A stretch of DNA of 64,000 bases from Marinobacter lutaoensis. Lineage in GTDB: Bacteria > Pseudomonadota > Gammaproteobacteria > Pseudomonadales > Oleiphilaceae. Position 1 is the stretch's first letter; each line of letters begins with the position of its first letter. The position numbers and the translations under genes are program-made. The stretch spans positions 434,001-498,000 of the forward strand of contig NZ_MSCW01000001.1 in NCBI RefSeq assembly GCF_001981305.1. Direction: 5' to 3'. Below the pieces are notes generated by a model. It saw only the letters and a program-made list of their open reading frames with translations, was not told the origin of the DNA and did no database searches. Positions 1 to 10,686 of the stretch are shown one piece after another.

Positions 1-1430
1 AGACCGACGTCGAGTGGCTGGGCTATACCTGGGCCGGGGACGTTCGCTACGCCTCCGATTACTTCGACCAGCTGTACGAGTTTGCCGAGGAGCTGATCCG
101 CAAGGGTAAGGCCTATGTGTGCGCGCTGACCGCGGAGGAGATGGCCGAATACCGGGGAACCCTCAAGACTCCTGGCCGCAACAGCCCCTATCGGGACCGC
201 CCGGTCGAGGAAAACCTGCAGCTGTTCCGGGACATGCGCGACGGCAAGTACCAGAACGGTGAACTGGTGTTGCGGGCCAAGATCGACATGGCCTCGCCCA
301 ACATCAACCTGCGTGATCCGATCCTGTACCGGATCCGTTACGCCGAGCACCATCAGACCGGCAACCGGTGGTGCATCTACCCGATGTACGACTTCACCCA
401 TCCCATTTCGGACGCCCTCGAAGGCATTACCCATTCCCTGTGTACCCTGGAGTTCGAGGATCATCGCCCGCTCTATGACTGGGTGCTGGAAAACGTGTCG
501 GTTCCCTGCCGGCCCCGGCAGATCGAGTTTGCCCGGCTGAACCTGAACTACACCATCACCTCCAAGCGCAAGCTCAAGCGCCTGGTCGATGAAGGCCACG
601 TGGAAGGCTGGGACGACCCGCGCATGCCCACCATCTCCGGTATGCGCCGCCGGGGTTACACGCCCGAATCCATCCGCAACTTCTGCGACATGATCGGGGT
701 CAACAAGGCCGGAGGCACGGTCGACGTGGGCATGCTGGAGCACGCGATTCGCGAAGACCTGAATGCCCGGGCGCCGCGTGCCATGTGCGTGATGCGCCCG
801 CTCAAAGTCACCCTGGTCAACTATCCCGAGGCGCAGACCGAATCCCTGACCCTGCCGGTGCACCCGCAGAACCCCGACATGGGCGAACGCGAGGTCACCT
901 GGAGCCGGGAACTGTACATCGACCGGGAAGATTTTTCCGAAGAACCGCCGCGTAAGTGGAAGCGCCTGGCCCCCGGGCAGGCCGTGCGCCTGCGCGGCGG
1001 TTACGTGATCACCTGCCGGGACGTGGTACGGGATCCGCAGGGCGAGATCGTCGAACTGACGTGCGAGTACGATCCGGCAACCCTGGGCGTGAACCCCGAG
1101 GGTTACAAGCCCAATGGCGTGATCCACTGGGTGTCGGCGGTGGACAGTGCCGAGGCTGACATCTACGTGTATGACCGGCTGTTCAACCACGAGGCGCCGG
1201 ACAGTGACAAGGAAGGCGATTTCCTGGATCACCTGAACCCCGAGTCACTGGTGGTGATCCGGGGCGCGAGGGCGGAGAAGGGGCTGGCCGATCCGCGCAC
1301 CGATATTCCGTATCAGTTCGAGCGCGAGGGTTACTTTTTCTGCGATCGTGACAAGACCGAGGCGGCCGGCCGGCCGGTGTTCAACCGAACGGTGACCCTG
1401 CGGGATTCCTGGGGCAAGGGGGGCAAGTGA
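1..1430 (+). CDS. glnS: Glutaminyl-tRNA synthetase, 3' part (5' end outside window)
   Basis: Class I aminoacyl-tRNA synthetase that charges tRNA-Gln in the cytoplasm. The reading frame is open from base 3, so the gene begins upstream and the N-terminal HIGH region is missing from view. The visible 475 or so residues follow E. coli GlnS closely: the TSKRK segment replaces KMSKS, followed by [20 protein letters not shown] and then the C-terminal anticodon-binding beta-barrels ending in [10 protein letters not shown]. The stop codon overlaps the GTG start of cysS (GTGA), so the two synthetases are probably translationally coupled. No oddity seen. Confidence 0.97.
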   Translation, partial: TDVEWLGYTWAGDVRYASDYFDQLYEFAEELIRKGKAYVCALTAEEMAEYRGTLKTPGRNSPYRDRPVEENLQLFRDMRDGKYQNGELVLRAKIDMASPNINLRDPILYRIRYAEHHQTGNRWCIYPMYDFTHPISDALEGITHSLCTLEFEDHRPLYDWVLENVSVPCRPRQIEFARLNLNYTITSKRKLKRLVDEGHVEGWDDPRMPTISGMRRRGYTPESIRNFCDMIGVNKAGGTVDVGMLEHAIREDLNARAPRAMCVMRPLKVTLVNYPEAQTESLTLPVHPQNPDMGEREVTWSRELYIDREDFSEEPPRKWKRLAPGQAVRLRGGYVITCRDVVRDPQGEIVELTCEYDPATLGVNPEGYKPNGVIHWVSAVDSAEADIYVYDRLFNHEAPDSDKEGDFLDHLNPESLVVIRGARAEKGLADPRTDIPYQFEREGYFFCDRDKTEAAGRPVFNRTVTLRDSWGKGGK

Positions 1431-2815
1431 TCCGCATCTACAACACACTGACTCAGCAGAAGGAAGTCTTCCAGCCGCTGCAGCCGGGTAAGGTCCGTAT
1501 GTACGTGTGCGGCATGACCGTCTACGACTACTGCCACCTGGGGCATGCCCGGGTACTGGTGGCGTTCGATGTGATCACTCGCTATCTGCGCCACCGGGGC
1601 TACGATGTACACTATGTCCGCAACATCACCGACATCGACGACAAGATCCTGCGCCGCGCGGAGGAAAACGGCGAGGCCTTCACCCGTCTGACCGAGCGCA
1701 TGATTCAGGCCATGCACGAGGACGAGGCGCGTCTCGGGGTGCTGCCGCCGACTGAGGAGCCCCGGGCCACCGCCCACATCGACGACATCATCGCGATGAT
1801 CCGCACCCTCATCCAGAAGGGGCACGCCTACGTCGCCGATAACGGGGATGTCTACTTTTCGGTGGCCTCCTTCCCCGAGTACGGCAAGCTCAGCAAGAAA
1901 AAGCTGGAAGACCTGGTCGCCGGTGCCCGTGTCGACGTGCAGGAGGCCAAGCGCAGCCCTGCGGATTTCGCGCTCTGGAAGGCCGCCAAGCCGGGCGAAG
2001 TCAGCTGGCCGTCGCCCTGGGGCGAGGGGCGGCCGGGTTGGCACATCGAGTGCTCGGCCATGTCCACCAAGTGCCTGGGCGAGACCTTCGACATCCACGG
2101 CGGTGGCCCGGATCTGCTGTTCCCGCACCACGAGAACGAGATTGCCCAGTCCGAATGCGCCACCGGCCACGCTTTCGTGCACACCTGGATGCATGCCGGC
2201 GCCATTCGCGTCAATAAGGAGAAAATGTCCAAGTCCCTGGGCAATTTTTTCACCATCCGCGAAATCCTCGACAAATACCCGGCGGAGGTGGTGCGCTACT
2301 TCCTGGTGTCCAGCCATTACCGCAGCCAGGTTGACTATTCCGAAGACAACTTGGCCGAGGCGGGCCGGACGCTGAGCAAGCTCTATCTGGCGCTGCGGGG
2401 GATCCTGCCGGCCAAGGACGCCGACGTGCCGGAAACCGAGTACGATCGCCGGTTCACCGAAGTGATGGACGACGACTTCAATACCGCCGGTGCGGTGGCG
2501 GTGCTGCATGCCGTGGCCGGCGAGATCAACCAGCTGCGCCGTGACGGCCAGGATCAGGAGGTGCGCCGGATGGCTGCCGTGCTGGTGCGTCTCGGCGCGG
2601 TGCTGGGCTTGCTGCAGCAGGATCCGGATGCGTTCCTGCAAGCGGATGCCGGCGCCGAGCTGAGTGCCGAGGAGATCGAACGGCTGATTGAGGCGCGGGC
2701 CGAGGCCCGCAAGGCGAGAGACTTTGCCGAGGCGGATCGGATTCGCGACGAACTGGCTGCCAAAGGCATCATTCTCGACGACAGCCGGCAGGGCACCACC
2801 TGGCGGAGGGCCTGA
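1427..2815 (+). CDS. cysS: Cysteinyl-tRNA synthetase
   Basis: Charges tRNA-Cys; monomeric class I synthetase of 462 residues, the usual length. The zinc-ligand Cys28 lies in YVCGMTVYD, the HIGH-type motif appears as HLGHAR shortly after, [10 protein letters not shown] and [10 protein letters not shown] give the remaining zinc/active-site segment, and [11 protein letters not shown] is the KMSKS loop. The C-terminal DALR-type helical domain with the [19 protein letters not shown] helix is present. The start is GTG and overlaps the glnS stop by four bases, which supports this start. A perfect 11-bp inverted repeat spans its stop codon. Confidence 0.98.
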   Translation: MIRIYNTLTQQKEVFQPLQPGKVRMYVCGMTVYDYCHLGHARVLVAFDVITRYLRHRGYDVHYVRNITDIDDKILRRAEENGEAFTRLTERMIQAMHEDEARLGVLPPTEEPRATAHIDDIIAMIRTLIQKGHAYVADNGDVYFSVASFPEYGKLSKKKLEDLVAGARVDVQEAKRSPADFALWKAAKPGEVSWPSPWGEGRPGWHIECSAMSTKCLGETFDIHGGGPDLLFPHHENEIAQSECATGHAFVHTWMHAGAIRVNKEKMSKSLGNFFTIREILDKYPAEVVRYFLVSSHYRSQVDYSEDNLAEAGRTLSKLYLALRGILPAKDADVPETEYDRRFTEVMDDDFNTAGAVAVLHAVAGEINQLRRDGQDQEVRRMAAVLVRLGAVLGLLQQDPDAFLQADAGAELSAEEIERLIEARAEARKARDFAEADRIRDELAAKGIILDDSRQGTTWRRA

Positions 2816-2829
2816 GCCGGCCCTCCGCC
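2802..2829 (+). terminator. Hairpin over the cysS stop codon
   Basis: Perfect inverted repeat GGCGGAGGGCC / GGCCCTCCGCC with a six-base loop that contains the cysS stop codon. No T-tract follows, so it may be a weak or Rho-assisted terminator or an mRNA 3'-end stabiliser. Confidence 0.5.
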
Positions 2830-2981
2830 TAAAGGCGAATTGCGCTCAGGGGTATGAACTCCTACGTAATTTCCCGTACAATGCGGCGCTCAAATCAGAA
2901 AGTCCGCGCCCCCGACCGCGTGACCGGCAAGCGGTCGCGTACGGGGGGCGGCGGGAAAACAACCCACTGAGGCAAACAACG

Positions 2982-5162
2982 ATGACAGAACGCGTACAAA
3001 TCGGCGGCATTCAGGTCGCGAAGACTCTGTATGATTTCGTGAACAACGAAGCGATTCCGGGCACCGGTGTCGATGCGGACAAATTCTGGGCAGAATTTGA
3101 CAAAATCGTCAACGAACTGGCCCCGCGCAACCGTGAACTGCTGGCCAAGCGAGACGCGATTCAGGAAAAACTGGACAGCTGGAACCGTGAGCACAAGGGT
3201 CAGACGCTGGACATGGCCGAGTACAAGGCGTTCCTGAAGGAAATCGGCTACCTCGTGGATGAGCCTGAAGATTTCAAAATTACCACCGCCAACGTGGATC
3301 CGGAAGTTGCGACCATGGCCGGCCCGCAGCTGGTGGTGCCGATCATGAACGCCCGCTTTGCCCTGAATGCGGCCAATGCCCGCTGGGGCAGCCTGTACGA
3401 TGCGCTCTACGGCACCGACGCCATCTCCGAGGAGGGGGGTGCCCAGAAGGGACCGGGCTACAACCCGGTACGGGGGGCCAAGGTCATTGAGTGGGCGCGC
3501 AACCTGCTGGACAGTTCCGCACCGCTGGCTTCCGGCAGTCATAAGGATGCGGCCAAATACTATGTCGACAACGGCAAGCTGGTGGTCAAGCTGAAGAACG
3601 GCGAAAGCACCGGCCTGAAGGACGCGTCCGGTTTTGTCGGCTACACCGGTGCCGCCGCCGAGCCGACCGGTATTCTGCTGGTCAAGAACGGTTTGCATTT
3701 CGAAATCCAGATCGACCCGAGCCATCCGATCGGTAAGGATGACGGTGCCCACGTCAAGGACATCCTCATGGAGTCCGCCCTGACCACCATCATGGATTGC
3801 GAGGACTCGGTGGCCGCGGTGGACGCCGACGACAAGACCCTGGCCTACCGCAACTGGCTTGGCCTGATGAAGGGCGACCTGGAGGAGAGCTTCGAGAAGG
3901 GTGGCAAGATGATGACCCGGAAAATGAATCCGGATCGCGTCTATACTGCCGCCGATGGCAGCGAGCGGGTACTCAAGGGCCGCAGCCTAATGTTTGTGCG
4001 CAATGTCGGTCACCTGATGACCAACCCGGCGATCCTGCTGCAGGACGGCAGCGAGGTTCCGGAAGGCCTGATGGACGGCCTGATCACCTCCCTGATCGCC
4101 ATTCACGATCTCAAGGGCAACGGCCAGTTCCGGAACAGTGCCACCGGCTCCGTGTACATCGTCAAGCCCAAGCAGCACGGCCCCGAGGAAGTGGCCTTCA
4201 CCAATGAGTTCTTCAACCGGGTGGAAGATGCCCTGGGGCTGCCGCGTCATACCCTGAAAGTGGGGATCATGGACGAGGAACGTCGCACCACCGTCAACCT
4301 CAAGGCGTGCATCCATGCGGCCAAGGATCGCGCCGTGTTCATTAACACCGGCTTCCTGGATCGCACCGGTGACGAAATTCATACCTCCATGGAGCTGGGG
4401 CCGTTTATCCGCAAGGGGCCGATGAAGCAGGCCACCTGGATCAACGCCTACGAGCAGTGGAACGTGGATATCGGTCTGGAAACCGGCTTCCGGGGCGTGG
4501 CTCAGATCGGCAAGGGCATGTGGGCGATGCCGGACATGATGGCCGCCATGCTCGAGGCCAAAATCGGGCATCCGAAATCCGGTGCCAACACGGCCTGGGT
4601 TCCGTCGCCCACTGCGGCCACCCTGCACGCCACCCACTACCACCAAGTCAATGTGGCAGAGGTGCAGAAGCAGCTGGAAAGCCGCGCCCGCGCCAGCCTG
4701 GACGACATTCTGACCGTCCCGGTCATGGACGATCCGTCCGCCCTGAGCGCCGAGGACATCCAGCAGGAGCTGGACAACAACGCGCAGGGGATTCTGGGGT
4801 ACGTGGTGCGCTGGATCGATCAGGGCGTCGGTTGCTCCAAGGTGCCCGACATCAACAATGTCGGCCTGATGGAAGACCGCGCCACCCTGCGCATTTCTTC
4901 CCAGCTGTTGACCAACTGGCTGTACCACGGAATCTGCACCGAGGCACAGATCATGGAAACCATGAAGCGCATGGCGGCCGTGGTGGACAAGCAGAACGAG
5001 GGGGATCCCAACTACCGCCCGATGGCGCCCGACTTCGACGACAGCGTGGCGTTCCAGGCGGCCGTGGATCTGGTACTGAAAGGGCGCGAGCAGCCGAATG
5101 GCTACACCGAGCCGCTGCTGCACGCTTACCGGCAGAAGGCGAAAGCCAAGTACGGCCTGTAA
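2982..5162 (+). CDS. glcB: Malate synthase G
   Basis: Condenses glyoxylate with acetyl-CoA to malate in the glyoxylate shunt, needed for growth on acetate, fatty acids or alkanes. The 726-residue length from the ATG of [11 protein letters not shown] matches the G isoform (E. coli GlcB 723), not the shorter A isoform. Recognisable blocks are [18 protein letters not shown], the Mg-site region [29 protein letters not shown] and the C-terminal [17 protein letters not shown]. The frame is open further upstream but the extra N-terminus is unlike the family, so the internal ATG is preferred. It stands alone between cysS and the convergent folD. Confidence 0.97.
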   Translation: MTERVQIGGIQVAKTLYDFVNNEAIPGTGVDADKFWAEFDKIVNELAPRNRELLAKRDAIQEKLDSWNREHKGQTLDMAEYKAFLKEIGYLVDEPEDFKITTANVDPEVATMAGPQLVVPIMNARFALNAANARWGSLYDALYGTDAISEEGGAQKGPGYNPVRGAKVIEWARNLLDSSAPLASGSHKDAAKYYVDNGKLVVKLKNGESTGLKDASGFVGYTGAAAEPTGILLVKNGLHFEIQIDPSHPIGKDDGAHVKDILMESALTTIMDCEDSVAAVDADDKTLAYRNWLGLMKGDLEESFEKGGKMMTRKMNPDRVYTAADGSERVLKGRSLMFVRNVGHLMTNPAILLQDGSEVPEGLMDGLITSLIAIHDLKGNGQFRNSATGSVYIVKPKQHGPEEVAFTNEFFNRVEDALGLPRHTLKVGIMDEERRTTVNLKACIHAAKDRAVFINTGFLDRTGDEIHTSMELGPFIRKGPMKQATWINAYEQWNVDIGLETGFRGVAQIGKGMWAMPDMMAAMLEAKIGHPKSGANTAWVPSPTAATLHATHYHQVNVAEVQKQLESRARASLDDILTVPVMDDPSALSAEDIQQELDNNAQGILGYVVRWIDQGVGCSKVPDINNVGLMEDRATLRISSQLLTNWLYHGICTEAQIMETMKRMAAVVDKQNEGDPNYRPMAPDFDDSVAFQAAVDLVLKGREQPNGYTEPLLHAYRQKAKAKYGL

Positions 5163-5178
5163 CCTGCTGGCCAGACAT

Positions 5179-5210
5179 AAAAAACCCGCGGAGATCCGCG
5201 GGTTTTTTAT
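5179..5210. terminator. Bidirectional terminator between glcB and folD
   Basis: Stem AACCCGCGGA / TCCGCGGGTT flanked by an A-run on the left and a T-run on the right. It can end glcB transcripts rightward and folD transcripts leftward. Confidence 0.9.
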
Positions 5211-5233
5211 GGCCTGTCTGCGACAGTCGTAGT

Positions 5234-6097
5234 CTAGTCCTGATCGACGTGGAGGACGTCCGCCGCGTACAGGGTGTTCTGCAGCAAGGTGGCAATGGTC
5301 ATCGGGCCGACACCGCCGGGAACCGGGGTGATGAAAGCGGCACGCTTGGCGGCGGTTTCGAATTCCACGTCTCCCTTGAGGGTGCCGTCCGGCATCCGGT
5401 TGATGCCCACATCGATGACGGTGGCGCCGGGCTTCACCCACTCTCCACGGATCAGCCCGGGTTTGCCGACGGCGGCAACCAGGATGTCCGCTTCCGAAAC
5501 GAACCGGGGCAGATCCCGGGTGAACCGATGGCACACCGTGGTGGTGGCACCCTTGAGCAGCAGTTCCATGCTCATGGGGCGGCCGACAATATTGGAGGCG
5601 CCCACGATCACCGCGTGCTGTCCCTTGTACGGGGTGCCAATGCTGTCAAGCAGGGTGATGATACCCGCCGGCGTGCAGGGGCGGAGGGCCGGCTTGCGCT
5701 GCATCAGCCGGCCGATGTTGTATGGGTGAAATCCGTCCACGTCTTTGTCCGGGCGGATCTTGACCAGAATCGGGTCGGCATCCAGATGCGCCGGCAGCGG
5801 CAGTTGCACCAGAATGCCATCCACGGTCGGGTTGTCGTTCAGCTCGTCGATCAGGGCTTCCAGGGCCTGTTGGGAGGTATCCTCCGGCAGGTCGTAGGAC
5901 AGGGATACGATGCCGGCCTCTTCGCAGGCCTTGCGTTTGTTGCCTACATAGACTTTGGAGGCCGGGTCGTTGCCGACCAGGACGACGGCCAGGCCGGGGG
6001 CCCGAAGGCCTTGGGCGAGGCGGGACTGCACGCCGGTGGCAACCTGTTGCCGGACCTGGGCGGCGATCTCTTTTCCGTTAATCAGTTGGGCGCTCAT
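5234..6097 (-). CDS. folD: Bifunctional methylenetetrahydrofolate dehydrogenase / cyclohydrolase
   Basis: Interconverts 5,10-methylene-, 5,10-methenyl- and 10-formyl-tetrahydrofolate, feeding one-carbon units to purine and fMet synthesis. 287 residues from MSAQLINGK, the usual size. Key segments: YVGNKRKAC with the catalytic Lys region, [33 protein letters not shown], the NAD(P) site [10 protein letters not shown], and [15 protein letters not shown] at the C-terminus. An upstream in-frame extension to about 6286 exists but lacks family similarity. It is convergent with glcB and shares its terminator. Confidence 0.97.
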   Translation of the reverse strand: MSAQLINGKEIAAQVRQQVATGVQSRLAQGLRAPGLAVVLVGNDPASKVYVGNKRKACEEAGIVSLSYDLPEDTSQQALEALIDELNDNPTVDGILVQLPLPAHLDADPILVKIRPDKDVDGFHPYNIGRLMQRKPALRPCTPAGIITLLDSIGTPYKGQHAVIVGASNIVGRPMSMELLLKGATTTVCHRFTRDLPRFVSEADILVAAVGKPGLIRGEWVKPGATVIDVGINRMPDGTLKGDVEFETAAKRAAFITPVPGGVGPMTIATLLQNTLYAADVLHVDQD

Positions 6098-6248
6098 GTT
6101 TCCGTCTTGTCGGTTGGGCATCTGAATTTGAAGGCTGGCAATTGTCTCATGCTTCCGCCGTGACGCCAATTCGCGAACAGCGAGGGAACTTTTGGTGGCC
6201 GTCAGGGTCTTCATTCGGTGACCTCGGCACTGGTTTGGCAAAACCGAG

Positions 6249-6277
6249 TTGACGGCGGCGCCATGCGCCGGTAATAT
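6249..6277 (+). promoter_or_regulatory. Sigma-70 promoter of the tRNA cluster
   Basis: TTGACG, 17-base spacer, TAATAT, followed by the GC-rich discriminator GCGCGCC and the first tRNA about 40 bases on. A GC-rich discriminator is typical of stringently controlled stable-RNA promoters. Confidence 0.8.
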
Positions 6278-6319
6278 GCGCGCCAACTTTGCTGAGGCAC
6301 TTGGTGTTCAGTCAGGAAA

Positions 6320-6396
6320 CGGGGTATAGCGCAGTCTGGTAGCGCGCCTGCTTTGGGAGCAGGATGTCGGGAGTTCGAATCTCTCTACCCCGACCA
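6320..6396 (+). tRNA. tRNA-Pro (TGG)
   Basis: 77 bases with encoded CCA. Acceptor CGGGGTA pairs with TACCCCG; anticodon stem CCTGC/GCAGG encloses a loop with TGG; T-arm GGGAGTTCGAATCTCT is regular. First gene of a four-tRNA transcript. Confidence 0.97.
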
Positions 6397-6429
6397 TCCC
6401 TCTGAATGTTCAGGTGGGCGAACGGTCGA

Positions 6430-6506
<77 letters not shown>

Positions 6507-6603
6507 TGCAGCCGTCGGTCAGGGCGGTTCCTGGACCACCGATTCAGCAAAGCTTGCAATATTTTCGAAAATGTCGAAAATGCCGCAAGGCAATTCTCAA
6601 TGT

Positions 6604-6680
6604 GGTGGACGTAGCTCAGTTGGTAGAGCTCAGGATTGTGACTCCTGCGGTCGAGGGTTCGAGCCCCTTCGTCCACCCCA
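6604..6680 (+). tRNA. tRNA-His (GTG)
   Basis: Acceptor GTGGACG pairs with CGTCCAC, and the extra G at -1 faces C73, the identity pair of tRNA-His. Anticodon loop TTGTGAC contains GTG. CCA is encoded. Confidence 0.97.
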
Positions 6681-6753
6681 CTTTTCCTTCTTGTCTTGTT
6701 TCCCCCGACAGGCGTAACTTGGATGCTGTAGGCGCGATCCTTGTGCCGACCAA

Positions 6754-6838
6754 GCGAGAGTGGCGGAACTGGTAGACGCGCTGGATTTAGGTTCCAGTGG
6801 GGTAACCCGTGAGAGTTCGAGTCTCTCCTCTCGCACCA
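6754..6838 (+). tRNA. tRNA-Leu (TAG)
   Basis: 85 bases with the long variable arm of a class II tRNA; acceptor GCGAGAG pairs with CTCTCGC; anticodon stem CTGGA/TCCAG with TAG in the loop; CCA encoded. Last tRNA of the cluster, followed by tig, as in pseudomonads. Confidence 0.97.
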
Positions 6839-7038
6839 CCTTTCCCGTTGCCTGAGGGCCCGTCCTTTGGTGGCGCTTTCTGATACTGTTCCCGACATCC
6901 CGGGAGATTCTCTCCTTGGGGCAAAGCATGATAAACTACCGGCTTTTGATTTTCCGCCCTCCCGCGCGCAGCTGGCCGGACAGGGGTTTTTATTAGAAAA
7001 TTCATTCACATACCGAACCTGTAATTTGAGGATCTTCC

Positions 7039-8343
7039 ATGCAAGTGTCTGTTGAAACGACCTCCAACATCGAGCGTCGCATGACGATTGGTGTGCCCGC
7101 CCAGGAAATCGACCAGGCGGTCCAGAAACGCCTGCAGGAGACTGCGCGTACCGTGCGCCTGAACGGTTTCCGTCCCGGCAAGGTACCCGTGAGCGTGGTC
7201 AAGCGTCGTTTCGGTGACAGCATCCGCCAGGAAGTGGTGGGTGAGGTGATGCGCGACAGCTACATCAAGGCACTGCAGGAGCAGGACATCAACCCGGCGG
7301 GTTGGCCGAAATTCGAACCGAAAGTGATGGAAGAGGGTAAGGACCTCGAATTCATCGCCACCTTCGAGGTGCTGCCGGAAATCGAGCTGGGCGACCTGAG
7401 CGCGATCTCGATCGAGAAGCCGGTGTCCGAAGTGACCGACAAGGACATCGACACCATGATCGACAACCTGCGTCGTCAGCAGGCCACCATGAAAGAAGTC
7501 AAGCGCAAGTGCAAGAACAAGGACGTGGTCACCATCGACTTCAAGGGCTTCATCGACGGCGAGGCGTTCGAGGGCGGCTCTGCAGAAGGGCATCGCCTGA
7601 CCCTGGGTTCCGGTCAGATGATTCCGGGGTTCGAGAAGGGGATCGTCGGTGCCAAGGCCGGTGAGGAAATCGAGATCGAGGTGACCTTCCCGGAGGATTA
7701 CCACAACGAGGAGCTGGCCGGAAAACCCGCCAAGTTCCAGATCACCGTGCATAAGGTGGAAGAGCCCCAGCTGCCGGAACTGGATGCCGACTTCTTCCAG
7801 CGCTTCGGGATCGACGCCGAGGACGAAGCGGCCTTCCGCGAGGAAGTGAAAAAGAACATGGAACGGGAGCTCAAGCAGGCGGTTTCCAACAAGGTTAAGA
7901 ACGATGTCATCGATGGCCTGTTGGACGTCACCGAGCTGGAGGTTCCGGCCGCGTTGGTGGATCAGGAGATCGACCGTCTGCGCCAGGATGCCGCTCAGCG
8001 CTTCGGTGGCCAGGTGGATTTCCAGCAGCTGCCGAAGGAAATCTTTGAAGACCAGGCCAAACGTCGCGTCAAGACCGGTCTGCTGTTCCAGGAAGTGGTC
8101 AAGAAAAACGACCTGAAAGCCGACCCGGCCAAGGTGGAAGAGAAAATTCAGGAGATCGCCTCCACCTACGAGCAGCCGGAGGAAGTCGTGGCGCACTTCA
8201 ACAACAACCCCGACCAGAAGTCTCAGATTGAGGCCGCGGTGCTGGAAGACGCGGTGGTTGAGTGCGTGCTGGCCCAGGCCAAGGTGAAAGAGAAGAAAAT
8301 GAAGTACGAAGACGCGGTCAAGGCCGGACAGCCTCAGCGCTGA
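7039..8343 (+). CDS. tig: Trigger factor, ribosome-associated chaperone and prolyl isomerase
   Basis: Binds nascent chains at the ribosome exit tunnel. 434 residues, the family norm. The N-terminal ribosome-binding signature GFRPGKVP is at residues 43-50; an FKBP-type isomerase domain follows (VTIDFKGFIDGEAFEGG and later LTLGSGQMIPGFEKGIVG) and the C-terminal helical chaperone arms complete the protein. It heads the order tig-clpP-clpX-lon, widely conserved in proteobacteria, and is followed by its own terminator. Confidence 0.98.
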   Translation: MQVSVETTSNIERRMTIGVPAQEIDQAVQKRLQETARTVRLNGFRPGKVPVSVVKRRFGDSIRQEVVGEVMRDSYIKALQEQDINPAGWPKFEPKVMEEGKDLEFIATFEVLPEIELGDLSAISIEKPVSEVTDKDIDTMIDNLRRQQATMKEVKRKCKNKDVVTIDFKGFIDGEAFEGGSAEGHRLTLGSGQMIPGFEKGIVGAKAGEEIEIEVTFPEDYHNEELAGKPAKFQITVHKVEEPQLPELDADFFQRFGIDAEDEAAFREEVKKNMERELKQAVSNKVKNDVIDGLLDVTELEVPAALVDQEIDRLRQDAAQRFGGQVDFQQLPKEIFEDQAKRRVKTGLLFQEVVKKNDLKADPAKVEEKIQEIASTYEQPEEVVAHFNNNPDQKSQIEAAVLEDAVVECVLAQAKVKEKKMKYEDAVKAGQPQR

Positions 8344-8387
8344 GGGCCGCCGGCCCGGTGAACCGGCCGGGCGGCGCGGACCGAACC

Positions 8388-8418
8388 TGAAAACAGCCGG
8401 CTTGTCCGGCTGTTTTCA
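8388..8418 (+). terminator. Terminator after tig
   Basis: Thirteen-base arms TGAAAACAGCCGG / CCGGCTGTTTTCA with a five-base loop. The A-run in the left arm and T-run in the right arm suit an intrinsic terminator. A second GC-rich inverted repeat sits just after the tig stop at about 8344-8374. Confidence 0.8.
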
Positions 8419-8512
8419 TCTGGGCCGACTGGTGGCACAGTATGAGGTGCTGAAACGAGCCAACATTCGTGGCACAGCCACGACCCATTGTCCATAAGGA
8501 GTTCAGGCGCAC

Positions 8513-9148
8513 ATGATGCAGAAACCAATTGATGGTCCCGCAATGGTTACCAATTCCGGCCTGGTGCCCATCGTCATCGAACAAACCGCCCGGGGCGAGC
8601 GTTCCTTCGATATCTACTCCAGGCTGCTGAAAGAGCGGGTCATTTTCCTGGTGGGGCCGGTGGAAGATCACATGGCGAACCTGATCGTGGCGCAGCTCCT
8701 GTTCCTGGAGTCGGAGAACCCGGACAAGGACATCCACCTGTACATCAACAGCCCAGGTGGCGCGGTGACTGCCGGCATGGCGATCTACGACACCATGCAA
8801 TTCATCAAGCCCGACGTGGCAACCCTGTGCATCGGCCAGGCCGCCAGCATGGGGGCCTTCCTGCTGGCGGGCGGTGCGCCCGGCAAGCGGGCCTGCCTGC
8901 CGCATTCCCGGGTCATGATTCACCAGCCGCTGGGCGGCTACCAGGGGCAGGCCACGGACATCGAGATCCACACCCGTGAGATTCTCAAGATCCGGCACAC
9001 CCTGAACTCGCTGCTGGCCAAGCATACCGGCCAGGATATCGAGACCATCGCGCGCGACACCGATCGCGACAACTTCATGGATCCCGAGCAAGCCAAAGAG
9101 TATGGGCTGATCGATTCTATACTTGATAAGCGCGTGCCGAATAAATAA
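8513..9148 (+). CDS. clpP: ATP-dependent Clp protease proteolytic subunit
   Basis: Serine protease that forms the tetradecameric chamber used by ClpX and ClpA. 211 residues. The triad is visible as Ser112 (QAASMGA), His137 (MIHQP) and Asp186 (the RDTDRDNF segment); INSPGG is the oxyanion-hole loop. AAGGAG lies ten bases before the first of two adjacent ATGs. The short N-terminal stretch before the domain core is probably the autoprocessed propeptide. clpX follows 77 bases downstream. Confidence 0.98.
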   Translation: MMQKPIDGPAMVTNSGLVPIVIEQTARGERSFDIYSRLLKERVIFLVGPVEDHMANLIVAQLLFLESENPDKDIHLYINSPGGAVTAGMAIYDTMQFIKPDVATLCIGQAASMGAFLLAGGAPGKRACLPHSRVMIHQPLGGYQGQATDIEIHTREILKIRHTLNSLLAKHTGQDIETIARDTDRDNFMDPEQAKEYGLIDSILDKRVPNK

Positions 9149-9225
9149 TACTGAAAGCATCGCATCACCCCCTGACCGACGCCGCATGCCAGCGGCGCCG
9201 GTCGTAGAAGAACAGAGGTAATTCA

Positions 9226-10509
9226 ATGGCAGATGAAAGAAACGGCAGGAGCGACGATAACAGCAAGTTGCTGTACTGCTCGTTTTGTGGAAAGAGCCAG
9301 CATGAAGTCCGGAAGCTCATTGCAGGGCCCTCGGTGTTCATCTGCGACGAGTGCGTTGACCTGTGCAATGACATTATTCGGGAGGAGATCCAGGAGAACG
9401 CTCAGGAAGAGGCCAGCGATCGTCTCCCGACTCCCGCGGAGATCCGCGCGACCCTCGACGAATATGTGATCGGCCAGGAACGTGCCAAGGTGGTGCTCTC
9501 GGTTGCCGTCTACAACCACTACAAGCGGTTGCGTTACGGCGAAGGCAAGAGCGACGTGGAGCTGGGCAAGAGCAATATTCTGTTGATCGGGCCCACCGGC
9601 AGCGGCAAAACCCTGCTCGCGGAAACCCTGGCGCGTATGCTCAATGTACCGTTTACCATCGCGGACGCCACCACGCTCACCGAAGCCGGCTATGTCGGCG
9701 AGGATGTCGAGAACATCATCCAGAAGCTGTTGCAGAAGTGCGACTACGACGTGGAAAAGGCCCAGCGGGGCATTGTCTACATTGATGAGATCGACAAGAT
9801 CTCCCGTAAGTCCGACAACCCGTCGATCACCCGGGACGTGTCCGGTGAAGGTGTACAGCAGGCGCTGCTGAAGCTGATCGAAGGCACCGTCGCCTCAGTC
9901 CCGCCCCAGGGCGGTCGCAAGCATCCCCAGCAGGAATTCCTGCAGGTGGACACCACCAACATGCTGTTCATTTGCGGTGGTGCCTTCGCGGGGCTGGAGA
10001 AAGTGATTCAGGAACGTTCCGAGCGTTCTTCCATCGGTTTCTCCGCCAACGTGAAAAGTCAGGACGATGCCAAGAGCACGGGTGACATCATCCGTGAGGT
10101 GGAGACCGAGGATCTGGTCAAGTTCGGCCTGATTCCCGAGTTCGTCGGCCGTCTGCCGGTGGTGGCAACGCTCACCGAGCTGGACGAGGACGCGCTGGTC
10201 CAGATCCTGACGGAGCCGAAGAACGCCCTCACCAAGCAGTATCAGAAACTGTTTGAAATGGAAGGCGTGGAGCTGGATTTCCGGGAAGACGCGTTGCGGG
10301 CGGTGGCTCGCAAGGCCATGGAACGGAAAACCGGTGCCCGGGGCCTGCGTTCGATCATGGAGGCGACATTGCTGGATATCATGTACCAGATCCCGTCCGA
10401 TCGCGATGTCGTCAAGGTGGTGATCGACGAGAGCGTGATCAACGGCGATTCCGAGCCTTTCAAGATCTACGCGAACAACGACCATGCCAAGGCGGTGCCC
10501 GAGGACTGA
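9226..10509 (+). CDS. clpX: ATP-dependent Clp protease ATP-binding subunit ClpX
   Basis: AAA+ unfoldase that feeds substrates such as ssrA-tagged proteins into ClpP. 427 residues. An N-terminal zinc-binding domain with two CxxC pairs (CSFC and CDEC) is followed by Walker A GPTGSGKT, Walker B IVYIDEID, the pore loop GYVGEDVE and the sensor-2 segment [13 protein letters not shown]. Order and spacing after clpP are standard. A terminator follows, so lon has its own promoter. Confidence 0.98.
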   Translation: MADERNGRSDDNSKLLYCSFCGKSQHEVRKLIAGPSVFICDECVDLCNDIIREEIQENAQEEASDRLPTPAEIRATLDEYVIGQERAKVVLSVAVYNHYKRLRYGEGKSDVELGKSNILLIGPTGSGKTLLAETLARMLNVPFTIADATTLTEAGYVGEDVENIIQKLLQKCDYDVEKAQRGIVYIDEIDKISRKSDNPSITRDVSGEGVQQALLKLIEGTVASVPPQGGRKHPQQEFLQVDTTNMLFICGGAFAGLEKVIQERSERSSIGFSANVKSQDDAKSTGDIIREVETEDLVKFGLIPEFVGRLPVVATLTELDEDALVQILTEPKNALTKQYQKLFEMEGVELDFREDALRAVARKAMERKTGARGLRSIMEATLLDIMYQIPSDRDVVKVVIDESVINGDSEPFKIYANNDHAKAVPED

Positions 10510-10558
10510 TTCCGGGGCCGCATTCCAGGATGGCGTACCGGCCTGAGCCGGATCGGGG

Positions 10559-10580
10559 AGGGGCGGCAACGCCCCTTTTT
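10559..10580 (+). terminator. Terminator after clpX
   Basis: Short stem AGGGGC / GCCCCT with a six-base loop followed by five T residues. Confidence 0.75.
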
Positions 10581-10686
10581 CATGAGCGTCCGCCGTCCTC
10601 CCACCGATTGGTAAAAAGATTGCAATTCCAGTCAGCGCCCCAATGAAGGGTGGTATGCTGAAGAAAATACCGTCAGAGGAATTCCT

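Noticed and set aside
4457..6163. Open frame spanning the glcB end and the opposite of folD
   Set aside because: It runs through a strong terminator and across two certain genes on different strands; translation has no family pattern.
10621..10659. Possible heat-shock promoter before lon (TTGCAA ... CCCCAAT)
   Set aside because: Poor -35 match to CTTGAA and a 12-14-base spacing that could arise by chance; TGG-TATGCT is an equally possible extended -10 without a good -35. Not listed as a feature.
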